This document shows, piece after piece, positions 55,202-64,000 of a stretch of DNA of 64,000 bases. The DNA comes from Aeromonas rivipollensis (GTDB lineage: Bacteria; Pseudomonadota; Gammaproteobacteria; Enterobacterales; Aeromonadaceae), in contig NZ_JAAILA010000003.1 of the NCBI RefSeq assembly GCF_010974825.1, positions 310,001 to 374,000 of the forward strand, in the 5' to 3' direction. Numbering within the stretch: the first letter of the stretch is position 1; each line of letters starts with the position of its first letter. The notes under the pieces were generated by a model. It was not told where the DNA came from. It did not search any database and worked only from the letters and a program-made list of their open reading frames with translations. A program made the position numbers and the translations under genes.

Positions 55202-56205
55202 AGCTCGCTTCCTGTTACCCGTGCCCCGGCCATGTCCAGTTTGCAGACCCGGGCAAATCCATCTTCGTTCTGCACAAAATGTGCGTCCATCCAATCCTTC
55301 ATGCGCTCGGCCTGGGCCAGATCCTTCATCACCACGAAGACGCTGGGGCCCGAGCCCGAGATGCCAGTGGCCAGGGCCCCGTTCTGGGCCGCCTGGGCCC
55401 GCACCTCGTTGAAGCCTTCGATGAGCGCCGCGCGGTAGGGTTCGGCAATCACGTCTTTGAGCACGCTGGCCGCCAATCCCTCCTGCCCTGTGTAGCTGGC
55501 GTGCACGAAGGCGGCCAGGCGACGGCCATAGGTGAGGCAATCCTGACGGCGATACTGGGCCGGTAGTATGGCGCGGGCGGCGGCGGTGGAAACCACTGTG
55601 CCCGGGTAGCAGACCACCCAGTACCACTGCTCGAACACCGGAATGCCCTGGCTGATGACGCCGTGCTCTTCGAGCACCAGCTGCATGCCGCCGAGATAGC
55701 AGGGGGCGACGTTGTCGTAGTGAACCGAGCCGGAAATCTTCCCTTCCATCTCCCCCATCAGCAGCAGCATGTCGTGTTCATTGAGGGGGGCGCCGTGGAA
55801 GGCGTTGAGCCCTTCCAGTGCCGCCACCACGCTGCAGGCGCTGGAGCCCAGACCCGAGCCCACCGGCAGGTTCTTCTCCAGCACCATCGCCAGCGGCTTG
55901 AGGGTCAGGCCGCGCTTCTCCAGCGCCTCCCCATAGGCAAGCCAGCAGTCATAGAGGATGTTCTTCTTGGGATCGTCCGGCAGCTTGTGGGCGTAGCGGC
56001 CCACGGAGGAGAGGGCGAACGCCACATCGGCAGCCTTTACCTGGACGCGATCCCCCAGCAGGGAGCCATCCACGGGGGCGAGCGCCGCCCCCAGGACATC
56101 AAAGCCCACGCTCAGGTTGGCGCTGGAGGCCGGGGCATAGGCGACCACGCTGCCGCCCTGCGCCATGGCATCTTGTTCAAAATCGGGGTTCATCGCTGAA
56201 CTCAT
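55198..56205 (-). CDS. thrB: Homoserine kinase
   Basis: A 335-residue GHMP-family kinase phosphorylating homoserine. The ATP loop is [17 protein letters not shown], preceded by the [13 protein letters not shown] motif and followed by the C-terminal [12 protein letters not shown]. The start at 56205 (AGGAG 7 nt upstream) leaves 1 nt after the thrA stop; this makes it about 20 residues longer at the N-terminus than E. coli ThrB, and Met at 56193 or 56169 are alternatives. Confidence 0.95.
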   Translation of the reverse strand: MSSAMNPDFEQDAMAQGGSVVAYAPASSANLSVGFDVLGAALAPVDGSLLGDRVQVKAADVAFALSSVGRYAHKLPDDPKKNILYDCWLAYGEALEKRGLTLKPLAMVLEKNLPVGSGLGSSACSVVAALEGLNAFHGAPLNEHDMLLLMGEMEGKISGSVHYDNVAPCYLGGMQLVLEEHGVISQGIPVFEQWYWVVCYPGTVVSTAAARAILPAQYRRQDCLTYGRRLAAFVHASYTGQEGLAASVLKDVIAEPYRAALIEGFNEVRAQAAQNGALATGISGSGPSVFVVMKDLAQAERMKDWMDAHFVQNEDGFARVCKLDMAGARVTGSEL

Positions 56206-56206
56206 G

Positions 56207-58666
56207 TTACAGCTCCTGCTTCCAGTTCTGGGTGCGCAGCACGTCGGCGAAGACACCGGCGGCAGTCACTTCGGTCCCTGCGCCATAGCCGCGCAGCACC
56301 AGGGGGATGGGCTGGTAATAGGTGGAGAAGAAGGCGAGCGCGTTCTCCCCGTCTTTCACCTTGAACAGGGGCTCGTCAGCACCGACCGCCTTGATGGCGA
56401 CCTTGCACTTGCCTCCTTCGATGGAGCCCACGTAGCGCAGCACCTTGCCCTCGCTCTGAGCCAGGGCGAACTGATCGCGGAACCAGCCGTCGGCCTCGGG
56501 CAGACGAGCCATAAAGGACTCCACATCGCCGCTCACATCGAAGCCAGGGGGCAGCGCCTGCTCCACTTCCACATCGGAAAGCTCCAGCGCCATGCCGGCC
56601 TCGCGGGCCAGGATCAAGAGCTTGCGAGCCACGTCCATGCCGTTGAGATCGTCGCGGGGATCCGGCTCGGTGAAGCCGTTGCCACGGGCAATCTTGGTCG
56701 CCTCGGAGAAAGCCATCCCCTCGTCCAGCTTGCCGAAGATGAAGGAGAGCGACCCGGACAGGACGCCGTCGAAGGCGCGCAGCTTGTCACCGGCCTTGAT
56801 GAGGTTCTGCAGGTTCTCGATGACCGGCAGGCCCGCGCCCACGTTGGTCTCGTAGAGGAACTTGCGGCGAGTCTGGCGGGCGGTGCGGCGCAGCGCCTTG
56901 TAGTAATCCAGCGACCCTGTGTTGGCCTTCTTGTTCGGAGTGACCACGTGGAAACCGGCGGCCAGGAAGTCCGCATACTGGACGGCGACGGCCTCGCTCG
57001 AGGTGCAATCGACGATCACCGGATTGATGAGGTGGCTCTCTTCCACCAGCTTCTTCACCGCTTCCAGGCTGAAGCTGTCACGGGCCTCCACCAGCTGCTC
57101 ACGCCAGTTGGCGAGGCTCAGCCCATCCTTGTTGACCGCCATCTGGCGGCTGTTGGCGATGCCGACCACCCGCAGGCCAGTGCCCTGTTCGGCGAGCACC
57201 GGCTGCTGGCGGGCAATCTGATCCACCAGGGCCGCGCCGACGCCGCCCACACCGACCACGAAGAGATCGATGAACTGCTGGCTGCCGAAGAAGTTCTGGT
57301 GGCACGCCTTGATGGCTTCCGCCACCTTGCGATCCCGCACCACCGCCGAGATGGAGCGCTCGCTCGAGCCCTGGGCGATGGCGACTATGTTGATGGAGGC
57401 CTGGGCCAGGGAGGTGAAGAAGCGCGCCGCCATCCCCTTGCTGGTGCGCATGCCGTCACCGATCAGGGAGATGATGGCGAGATCTGTCATGATCTCGAGC
57501 GGATCCAGCAGCTGGTTCTTGAATTCCAGCTCGAACTCGCGCTCCAGCACCTTGCGGGTCTTGTCGCTGTCATAGCTGTGGATACAGAAGCTGACGCTGT
57601 ACTCGGAGGATGACTGGGTGATCAGCACTATGCTGACCCCGGCGCGGGAGACGGCGGAGAAGATGCGACCCGCCATGCCCACCATGCCTTTCATGCCGGG
57701 GCCGGAGACGTTGAACATGCACATGCCGGAGAGATCCGAGATGGCCTTCACTTTCAGGTCATCATCCCCCTGATCGACCCCGATCAGGGTGCCCGGCCCC
57801 TGGGGGTTGAAGCTGTTCTTGATGAGGCAGGGAATGTGGAACTGGGCCACGGGGGCAATAGTTTTCGGGTGCAGCACCTTGGCACCGAAATAGGAGAGCT
57901 CCATCGCCTCTTTATAGGAGAGGGTTTTGAGCAGGTAGGCATCCGGCACCAGGCGCGGGTCGCAGTTGTAGCAACCTTCCACATCTGTCCAGATCTCGCA
58001 GCACTCGGCGTCCACGCAGGCGGCCAAGACGGCGGCGGAGTAATCAGAGCCGTTACGGCCCAGCAGCACAGTTTCGCCCTTGTCGCTGCCACCGGTGAAG
58101 CCCGGCATCAGGTAGAGACAGTCGGAACGAAGACCCTTGGCGGCAAAGCGCAGGCGGGAGGCTTCGATGTCCACATGGGCTTCGAGGTAGCCGCCGTCGG
58201 TCACCAGCAACTGCTCCGGCACTATGAGATCCAGCTCGAGACCACGGACCCGCAACAGCTCGTGCATAAAGGCGATGGAGAGGTTCTCCCCCCGGCTCAG
58301 GATGCGGGCCTGGACGTTGTCCGGGCAGAGGCCCAGCAGGCGGATGCCCTGCATCAGCCGCTCGACCTGATCCAGCTCATTGGTGAGACGAGACTGCAGC
58401 GCCTTGTCATCCAGCGCCGGGTAGGCCGCCTTCAGGCCCGCCAGCAGACGGGAGAAGATGCCGTTGATCTCGAACAGGGTGGCGCTTGCATCCATGCCGC
58501 GACTGGTCTGCTCCACCAGGGCGACCAGGTGGTTGGTCACCTTGGCCGGTGCCGACAGCACCAGGGCAACCTGGGATTGGCCGTGGGTGTTCACCGCGAT
58601 ATCGGCGACCCGTAAGAAACGCTCTGCGTCGGCCAGTGACGACCCACCAAATTTCAACACTCTCAT
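56207..58666 (-). CDS. thrA: Bifunctional aspartokinase I/homoserine dehydrogenase I
   Basis: An 819-residue fusion, as in E. coli ThrA (820). The aspartokinase domain begins KFGGSS (5-10), continues through a regulatory ACT region (about 310-450), and leads to homoserine dehydrogenase from about 465 with the NAD(P) motif [16 protein letters not shown] and the [24 protein letters not shown] stretch. It catalyses the first and third steps of threonine synthesis and is feedback-inhibited by threonine in the family. The ATG has GGGAGAG upstream. Expression is governed by the leader peptide and attenuator at 58716-58854. Confidence 0.97.
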   Translation of the reverse strand: MRVLKFGGSSLADAERFLRVADIAVNTHGQSQVALVLSAPAKVTNHLVALVEQTSRGMDASATLFEINGIFSRLLAGLKAAYPALDDKALQSRLTNELDQVERLMQGIRLLGLCPDNVQARILSRGENLSIAFMHELLRVRGLELDLIVPEQLLVTDGGYLEAHVDIEASRLRFAAKGLRSDCLYLMPGFTGGSDKGETVLLGRNGSDYSAAVLAACVDAECCEIWTDVEGCYNCDPRLVPDAYLLKTLSYKEAMELSYFGAKVLHPKTIAPVAQFHIPCLIKNSFNPQGPGTLIGVDQGDDDLKVKAISDLSGMCMFNVSGPGMKGMVGMAGRIFSAVSRAGVSIVLITQSSSEYSVSFCIHSYDSDKTRKVLEREFELEFKNQLLDPLEIMTDLAIISLIGDGMRTSKGMAARFFTSLAQASINIVAIAQGSSERSISAVVRDRKVAEAIKACHQNFFGSQQFIDLFVVGVGGVGAALVDQIARQQPVLAEQGTGLRVVGIANSRQMAVNKDGLSLANWREQLVEARDSFSLEAVKKLVEESHLINPVIVDCTSSEAVAVQYADFLAAGFHVVTPNKKANTGSLDYYKALRRTARQTRRKFLYETNVGAGLPVIENLQNLIKAGDKLRAFDGVLSGSLSFIFGKLDEGMAFSEATKIARGNGFTEPDPRDDLNGMDVARKLLILAREAGMALELSDVEVEQALPPGFDVSGDVESFMARLPEADGWFRDQFALAQSEGKVLRYVGSIEGGKCKVAIKAVGADEPLFKVKDGENALAFFSTYYQPIPLVLRGYGAGTEVTAAGVFADVLRTQNWKQEL

Positions 58667-58715
58667 CGCTTTCTCTCCCTGTAAATCTATGAAATTCAAT
58701 CTAAAAACCAATCCA

Positions 58716-58751
58716 ACAAAAAGGCCCGTACTGGGTGGGTACGGGCCTTTT
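58716..58751 (-). terminator. thr operon attenuator
   Basis: The perfect 11-bp stem AAGGCCCGTAC / GTACGGGCCTT, with a 7-nt loop, is followed on the minus strand by TTTTTG. It lies between the leader peptide and thrA and is the rho-independent terminator of the attenuation switch. Confidence 0.9.
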
Positions 58752-58779
58752 AAGATTTCTGTGCTTGTTCGTCAGCGCA

Positions 58780-58854
58780 TCAACCGGCCCCAGTGCCACC
58801 TGTGGTGGTACCGGTAATAATGGTGGTGGTGGTGATGTTGGTGAATAGCTGCAT
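58780..58854 (-). CDS. thrL: thr operon leader peptide ThrL
   Basis: A 24-residue leader starting MQLFTNITTTTIITGTTT and ending in a Gly-rich stretch. About ten threonine codons and three isoleucine codons make ribosome stalling depend on charged tRNA-Thr and tRNA-Ile, which opens the downstream attenuator when these amino acids are scarce. E. coli ThrL has the same logic. It sits about 30 nt before the attenuator stem and 60 nt after the promoter. Confidence 0.92.
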   Translation of the reverse strand: MQLFTNITTTTIITGTTTGGTGAG

Positions 58855-58885
58855 GACGAACACTCTTGAACGAAACTGGTTGTTA

Positions 58886-58915
58886 GCAATACCTTGCCGG
58901 ACCTTGGGCTGTCAA
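58886..58915 (-). promoter_or_regulatory. Putative thr operon promoter
   Basis: On the minus strand a consensus -35 TTGACA (58910-58915) is followed after 18 nt by TATTGC (58886-58891) as -10, about 30 nt before thrL. Confidence 0.65.
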
Positions 58916-58929
58916 CCTAAACCTCTTTG

Positions 58930-59619
58930 CTACTCACGCCCAAATCGGCGCGCAAGGTCTTTGCAGAGCAGATGCAGCATATTCAGATCCCGCTGCGGCA
59001 GCATGGGCACTCGGTCCATCACCCATTGATGCAGTTTTTCATCCTGAGAAACTCCGAGTTCACCAAGTAATTCTGCTGTTTTTGATTTGAGTACGCGAAC
59101 CTGCCCGGCACCATCAAAATTTTCTGCTACCACCTGGGGCTCGTCCAGCAGGGGACTCATCTCGTAGGCATACAGCATGATCGCCTGCCCCAGATTCAAA
59201 GAGGGATAACTCACCTTGAGGGGCAGGTAGCTGATGAGATCCACCTGGGCAAGCTGTTCATTGGAGAGACCCGACTCCTCGCAACCAAAGACGATGGCCA
59301 CCTTCCCAAGGGAAGGCTTGGCGCGGATCTGATCGCGGATCTCGGCCGGGGTGAGGTAGTGCTGATAGCGGCCGCGCTGGCGGGCCGTGGTGGCAACCAC
59401 CAGATCCATGTCGGCCAGGGCCTCTTCCAGGGTGTCGAAGGCTGCTGCCTCGGCCAGGATCTCCTGGGCGCCATGGGCGACCCAGCTCGCCTCCTCCTCT
59501 TCGTGTACCCGGCTCCCCACCAGTCGCATGGCATCGAAGCCCATGGTTTTCATGGCGCGGGCGGCCGCACCCACGTTCGCCGCGCGAGCGGGGGCCACCA
59601 GTACAAAATAGAGTTTCAT
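58930..59619 (-). CDS. yjtD: SPOUT-family tRNA/rRNA methyltransferase (YjtD/LasT)
   Basis: A 229-residue TrmJ-related methyltransferase. Knot motifs are VAPARAANVGAAARAMKTMG at the N-terminus, IVFGCEESGLSNEQ and YPSLNLGQAIMLYAYE. The homologue in E. coli, YjtD, also lies directly beside the thr operon, so this is a conserved neighbourhood. The RNA target is unknown. The start at 59619 has AGGAGAA upstream; longer frames are unsupported. Confidence 0.88.
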   Translation of the reverse strand: MKLYFVLVAPARAANVGAAARAMKTMGFDAMRLVGSRVHEEEEASWVAHGAQEILAEAAAFDTLEEALADMDLVVATTARQRGRYQHYLTPAEIRDQIRAKPSLGKVAIVFGCEESGLSNEQLAQVDLISYLPLKVSYPSLNLGQAIMLYAYEMSPLLDEPQVVAENFDGAGQVRVLKSKTAELLGELGVSQDEKLHQWVMDRVPMLPQRDLNMLHLLCKDLARRFGRE

Positions 59620-59741
59620 CGGGTTTCTCCTGAACAGGGCCAGCGCCGCGAACTGCAGCAAACCGCCGGCAAAACAGGGGCGCAATCTACCGTTTATCCC
59701 CGAACATTGCCACTTGAACAGATGTTTGGATGTTGCCATAG

Positions 59742-61541
<1,800 letters not shown>

Positions 61542-61557
61542 GCCCGGCTGAAACAGC

Positions 61558-61586
61558 AAAAAGGGACGCCGTGGCGTCCCTTTTTC
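61558..61586 (+). terminator. Terminator of aceK
   Basis: Stem AGGGACGCC / GGCGTCCCT with flanking A and T runs. Confidence 0.88.
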
Positions 61587-61624
61587 TGGCGTCAGGCTGC
61601 GACAGCCCCTGACGACAAGCCCGC

Positions 61625-62014
61625 TTATTTCACCGCATCGAAGGTCAGCAGCGTGGCCTTGCCGGCATCCTTCAGCACCAGCTGTTTGCCGCTTATCTGG
61701 AAGCTCGCCACCTTCTCCAGCGTCTGCAGGTAGTTCATCTCCTTGCCGGCCAGATCCCCTGCGCACATCATGCGCGTCGAGCCCATGGCGCCCAGCGTCA
61801 ATACGCCGTCGCCCTGCTGGGTGATGCCGCCAAAGTAGCGGTTGCAGCCGCCCTTGCCCGCCACCTTGTCACCGGCGACCTGCAGGGTGAAGGTATCACC
61901 GCTCGCCCCTTGCAACTGCCAGGTAGATGCTTGCAGCTCTGCCAGGGTGGAACCCGTTGCCATGGCACAGCCTCCCAGGGCCAGCGCGGCCAGCAGGGTC
62001 AGTTTCTTGTTCAT
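61625..62014 (-). CDS. META-domain lipoprotein (HslJ-like)
   Basis: A 129-residue lipoprotein with lipobox (ALGGC, Cys16) and a META domain: STWQLQGASGDTFTLQ, GKGGCNRYFGGI, GSTRMMCAGDLAGKEMNYLQ and a C-terminal strand. E. coli HslJ is a heat-induced outer-membrane lipoprotein of the same fold. The conserved cysteine pair (CNRYFG...MMC) is present. The start has GAGGTGAAC upstream; the frame to 62137 is an overextension. Confidence 0.85.
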   Translation of the reverse strand: MNKKLTLLAALALGGCAMATGSTLAELQASTWQLQGASGDTFTLQVAGDKVAGKGGCNRYFGGITQQGDGVLTLGAMGSTRMMCAGDLAGKEMNYLQTLEKVASFQISGKQLVLKDAGKATLLTFDAVK

Positions 62015-62181
62015 GAGTTCACCTCGTGATGGAGAAAGTCGTGAAGACACAGAGTGAGGGGGCTTGTTTAGCACGACTCTGGCGTCGATTAAAACTCTTT
62101 TATTGTGATCGGGGTTCCCTTTACTCCCTGCTGGCATGTGCCATGCTTGTAGTCCTGTTCGGACCCAGGGAGGGGAAACGA

Positions 62182-62658
62182 ATGGTCAAGTCTCTCGTCA
62201 TCGCACTCGCATCAAGCCTCGCCTTTTCGGCCCAGGCTGCCGACTGGAGTTTTCTCCAGACCGAATCAGACAGCCAGCTCTACGTGAAAAGCTATTCCGG
62301 CGTATTGCTCGGCAATCAGACCCATACCGGCGACAATTTCGATATCTGGCTCATCAACACCGGCTACCAGTATCCGGTAGAGGATGACATCAGCCTCTAC
62401 ATGGAGGCCGGACCCGCAGTGGGGCGCCACAGAGAACAGGCCGGTTTCAATATCAGCTCGGGGGTGCGCTACCGCCTCTCCCCCTCGCTCAACATCGGCA
62501 GCCAGCTCAAACAGCTGGAAGTGAGCAAGGCCAGCACCCTGGTGGAGCTCAACAGCAGCCTGCTGGTGACGCCGCAGCTGGCCATCACGGCCAACTACGG
62601 CCTCAGTGCCTTCAGCACAGAGCACTTCCTCACCCTGGGGGTAGGTTTCAACTTCTGA
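62182..62658 (+). CDS. Small outer-membrane beta-barrel-like protein
   Basis: A 158-residue exported protein: signal peptide (about 1-19, ending SAQA) and alternating hydrophobic/polar beta strands ending in an aromatic residue (LGVGFNF), the signature of an eight-stranded outer-membrane barrel. The start ATG 62182 follows GGGAGGGG. It was not matched to a specific family. It is divergent from the HslJ-like gene. Confidence 0.7.
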   Translation: MVKSLVIALASSLAFSAQAADWSFLQTESDSQLYVKSYSGVLLGNQTHTGDNFDIWLINTGYQYPVEDDISLYMEAGPAVGRHREQAGFNISSGVRYRLSPSLNIGSQLKQLEVSKASTLVELNSSLLVTPQLAITANYGLSAFSTEHFLTLGVGFNF

Positions 62659-62662
62659 GGGA

Positions 62663-63142
62663 TCAGAGGAGCCTGGCGCCACTGACCAGCACGCCATTGA
62701 GATCGGCGTAGACATAATCCCCTGGCGCTATGCTGACGCCGGCAAACGACAGCACCACATCCAGCTCCCCCTGTCCGCGTTTCTCGGTCTTGACCGGACA
62801 GGCCGCCAGCGCCTTGACCCCCAGCGCCAGCGTCGCCAGAGTACCCAGATCCCGCACGGCGCCGTGAATAAGGATCCCTTCCCATCCCTGCTCCACCGCC
62901 TTGATGGCCAGCTGGTCTCCCAGCAGCGCCCGGCGCAGGGAGCCGCCCCCATCGATCACCATCACCTTGCCATGACCTGGACGGTTAACCAGTTCGCGCA
63001 CCAGGCTGTTGTCCTCGAAGCAGGAGAGGGTGACCGCCTGGCCGTAAAACAGCGGCTTGCCGCCATAATCGTGAAACAGCGGCTCTGCCACCTGCAGGGC
63101 ATCGCCATGTTGATCGCAAAGGTCGGGCAGTAGATCCAGCAT
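62663..63142 (-). CDS. RraA-family protein (RNase E inhibitor-like or HMG aldolase)
   Basis: A 159-residue RraA fold protein, similar to E. coli RraA over its whole length ([51 protein letters not shown]). RraA from E. coli binds RNase E and slows mRNA decay. Here the loop reads GAVRD, with the aspartate used by 4-hydroxy-4-methyl-2-oxoglutarate aldolases, whereas E. coli RraA has GAVRQ. Both roles are therefore possible. The start at 63142 has GGAAGG 9 nt upstream; an ATG at 63151 is too close to it. Confidence 0.85.
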   Translation of the reverse strand: MLDLLPDLCDQHGDALQVAEPLFHDYGGKPLFYGQAVTLSCFEDNSLVRELVNRPGHGKVMVIDGGGSLRRALLGDQLAIKAVEQGWEGILIHGAVRDLGTLATLALGVKALAACPVKTEKRGQGELDVVLSFAGVSIAPGDYVYADLNGVLVSGARLL

Positions 63143-63257
63143 TGTCAGCATCCTTCCATGGAGTGAATGAGTCAGCTCATTCTTTCATCATGTGGACAGG
63201 CTGACAATCCAGCGAACAGCAGCTATCCCCGTATGGTGTGGCCCGTTCAGCCTCTCA

Positions 63258-63674
63258 TCATGCAGAGGATCTGAGAGTCCAGCGGGACGCCAGCTTGCCA
63301 AGGTGGCATGGCGCCCCCTTCAGCAGGACGGGCACCAGCCAGAGTTCCCCCTCCTCCACCCAGTAGAGGGCGTTCTGCCCGAAGCGGGCGGCCAGCCGAA
63401 TGGCCTCGGCCCGAGGGAGATGCAGCAGCAGGGACGCCTCCTGCCAGCGCTCATCCGGATCGCTGCCCCACACGGGCCCCATCACCAGCGCATCGGCAAG
63501 CTGGCGTGACAAGGCACGTTGACGCCGAGCGTTGCGGCGCGCCCCCACCCACTGACTGGCCGGATTCCATGCCGTGACGATGGCGTAGGCAGGCCAGGGG
63601 GGCGGGGCGAAGGGGGCAATAAAACACACATTTCTGTAGTTTTCCCACAAAGTCATGTCAACCACATGTTGCAT
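63258..63674 (-). CDS. DUF3293 family protein
   Basis: A 138-residue protein matching DUF3293, with the core YAIVTAWNPASQWVGARRNA then RRQRALSRQL and a C-terminal WVEEGELWLVPVLL. Function unknown. A second start seven codons in (MTLWENY, 63656) is equally plausible. Confidence 0.72.
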   Translation of the reverse strand: MQHVVDMTLWENYRNVCFIAPFAPPPWPAYAIVTAWNPASQWVGARRNARRQRALSRQLADALVMGPVWGSDPDERWQEASLLLHLPRAEAIRLAARFGQNALYWVEEGELWLVPVLLKGAPCHLGKLASRWTLRSSA

Positions 63675-63738
63675 CCCATTACATTTCTTAAGGGCGAAAA
63701 AGCGGGCCAGCCCAAGTATGATGCAGCGAACCTCGGGA

Positions 63739-63752
63739 TTGACTTATATCAA
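63739..63752 (+). promoter_or_regulatory. FNR/CRP-superfamily site
   Basis: TTGAC-TTAT-ATCAA matches the FNR consensus TTGAT-N4-ATCAA with one mismatch and lies about 140 nt before the start of the right-edge gene. It predicts control by oxygen limitation. Confidence 0.6.
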
Positions 63753-63880
63753 ACCTGAGTTAAAAAGTTGCTATCTGACGGCAAAGAGTGTTGTTATGCG
63801 CCTGTTAACTGATAAAATGCAGCAACTTTTGTAATGGACTACCCTTCCAGGCTTCTCTCGATCAGACTTGTTGAGAGCCT

Positions 63881-64000
63881 ATGTGCGGCATAGGGATGTT
63901 TGCCAACATAGATACCAAATTCGCGATGATTCGACCTGATATTCATACCCAGGATGACGTAATAAATTTTCAGGACCGGTCGGATAACGCCAAAGAGTGT
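63881..64000 (+). CDS. N-terminal fragment of a gene running off the right edge
   Basis: An open frame from ATG 63881 (or in-frame ATGs at 63896 and 63926) continues to the window end without a stop. It reads MCGIGMFANIDTKFAMIRPD and then about 20 more polar residues ending NAKEC. GAGAG lies just upstream of the first ATG. The product cannot be identified from 40 residues. The upstream FNR-type site suggests an anaerobically regulated gene. Confidence 0.4.
   Translation, partial: MCGIGMFANIDTKFAMIRPDIHTQDDVINFQDRSDNAKEC

Overview
The window is high-GC (roughly 60 to 65 percent by eye), gene-dense gammaproteobacterial chromosome. Gene content and order point to Aeromonas or a close relative: rluE-nudJ-mnmA-hflD-purB followed by roxA, pykF, mscK, an attenuator-controlled thrLABC operon next to the yjtD/lasT methyltransferase gene, aceK, and an E. 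coli-like uhpT and yeeA. The genus is an inference from synteny and composition. No rRNA, tRNA, CRISPR array or transposase gene was recognised.

Region 1 (1-20 kb) is a carbohydrate uptake zone. It holds the end of a fructose-family PTS permease with domain order A-C-B, a large Ig-repeat lipoprotein with an HExxH motif, and a minus-strand sugar operon (DUF5107/TPR protein, MFS sugar porter, mutarotase) divergent from a ROK regulator. Next come a low-GC LysR plus half-size EamA pair among gene remnants and hairpin repeats, a second PTS permease with order A-B-C, a UhpT hexose-phosphate antiporter, and a PTS pair made of a stand-alone EIIB and an EIIA fused to an HPr-like domain without the active-site histidine.

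Region 2 (20-33 kb) is housekeeping: rluE-nudJ, mnmA-hflD, purB, roxA, pykF, mscK, a LysE-family exporter and pgl. Two copies of an ERIC-like repeat flank mnmA-hflD in opposite orientation.

Region 3 (33-46 kb) holds a SYLF-like lipoprotein, a dienelactone hydrolase-like protein, uraA, a secreted Hint-domain protein with a repetitive tail, maeA, mobA-mobB, a yeeA-type FUSC protein, an HD-GYP protein, a DUF3332 lipoprotein and a soluble PAS-PAS chemoreceptor.

Region 4 (46-53 kb) is accessory. A bufferin-type RiPP operon (precursor, MNIO enzyme, partner, DoxX) with a hairpin after the precursor gene lies beside a three-repeat PsiF-like protein. It is followed by an AT-rich two-gene island encoding a NYN/OST-HTH protein and a reverse transcriptase with a YRDD motif. 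A candidate structured RNA lies directly after the reverse transcriptase gene. This cassette is the best candidate for an undescribed, probably anti-phage, system.

Region 5 (53-64 kb) carries thrABC with a Thr/Ile-rich leader peptide and attenuator, yjtD, aceK, small envelope proteins, an RraA-family protein, a DUF3293 protein, and at the right edge an FNR-type box in front of a gene that runs out of the window.
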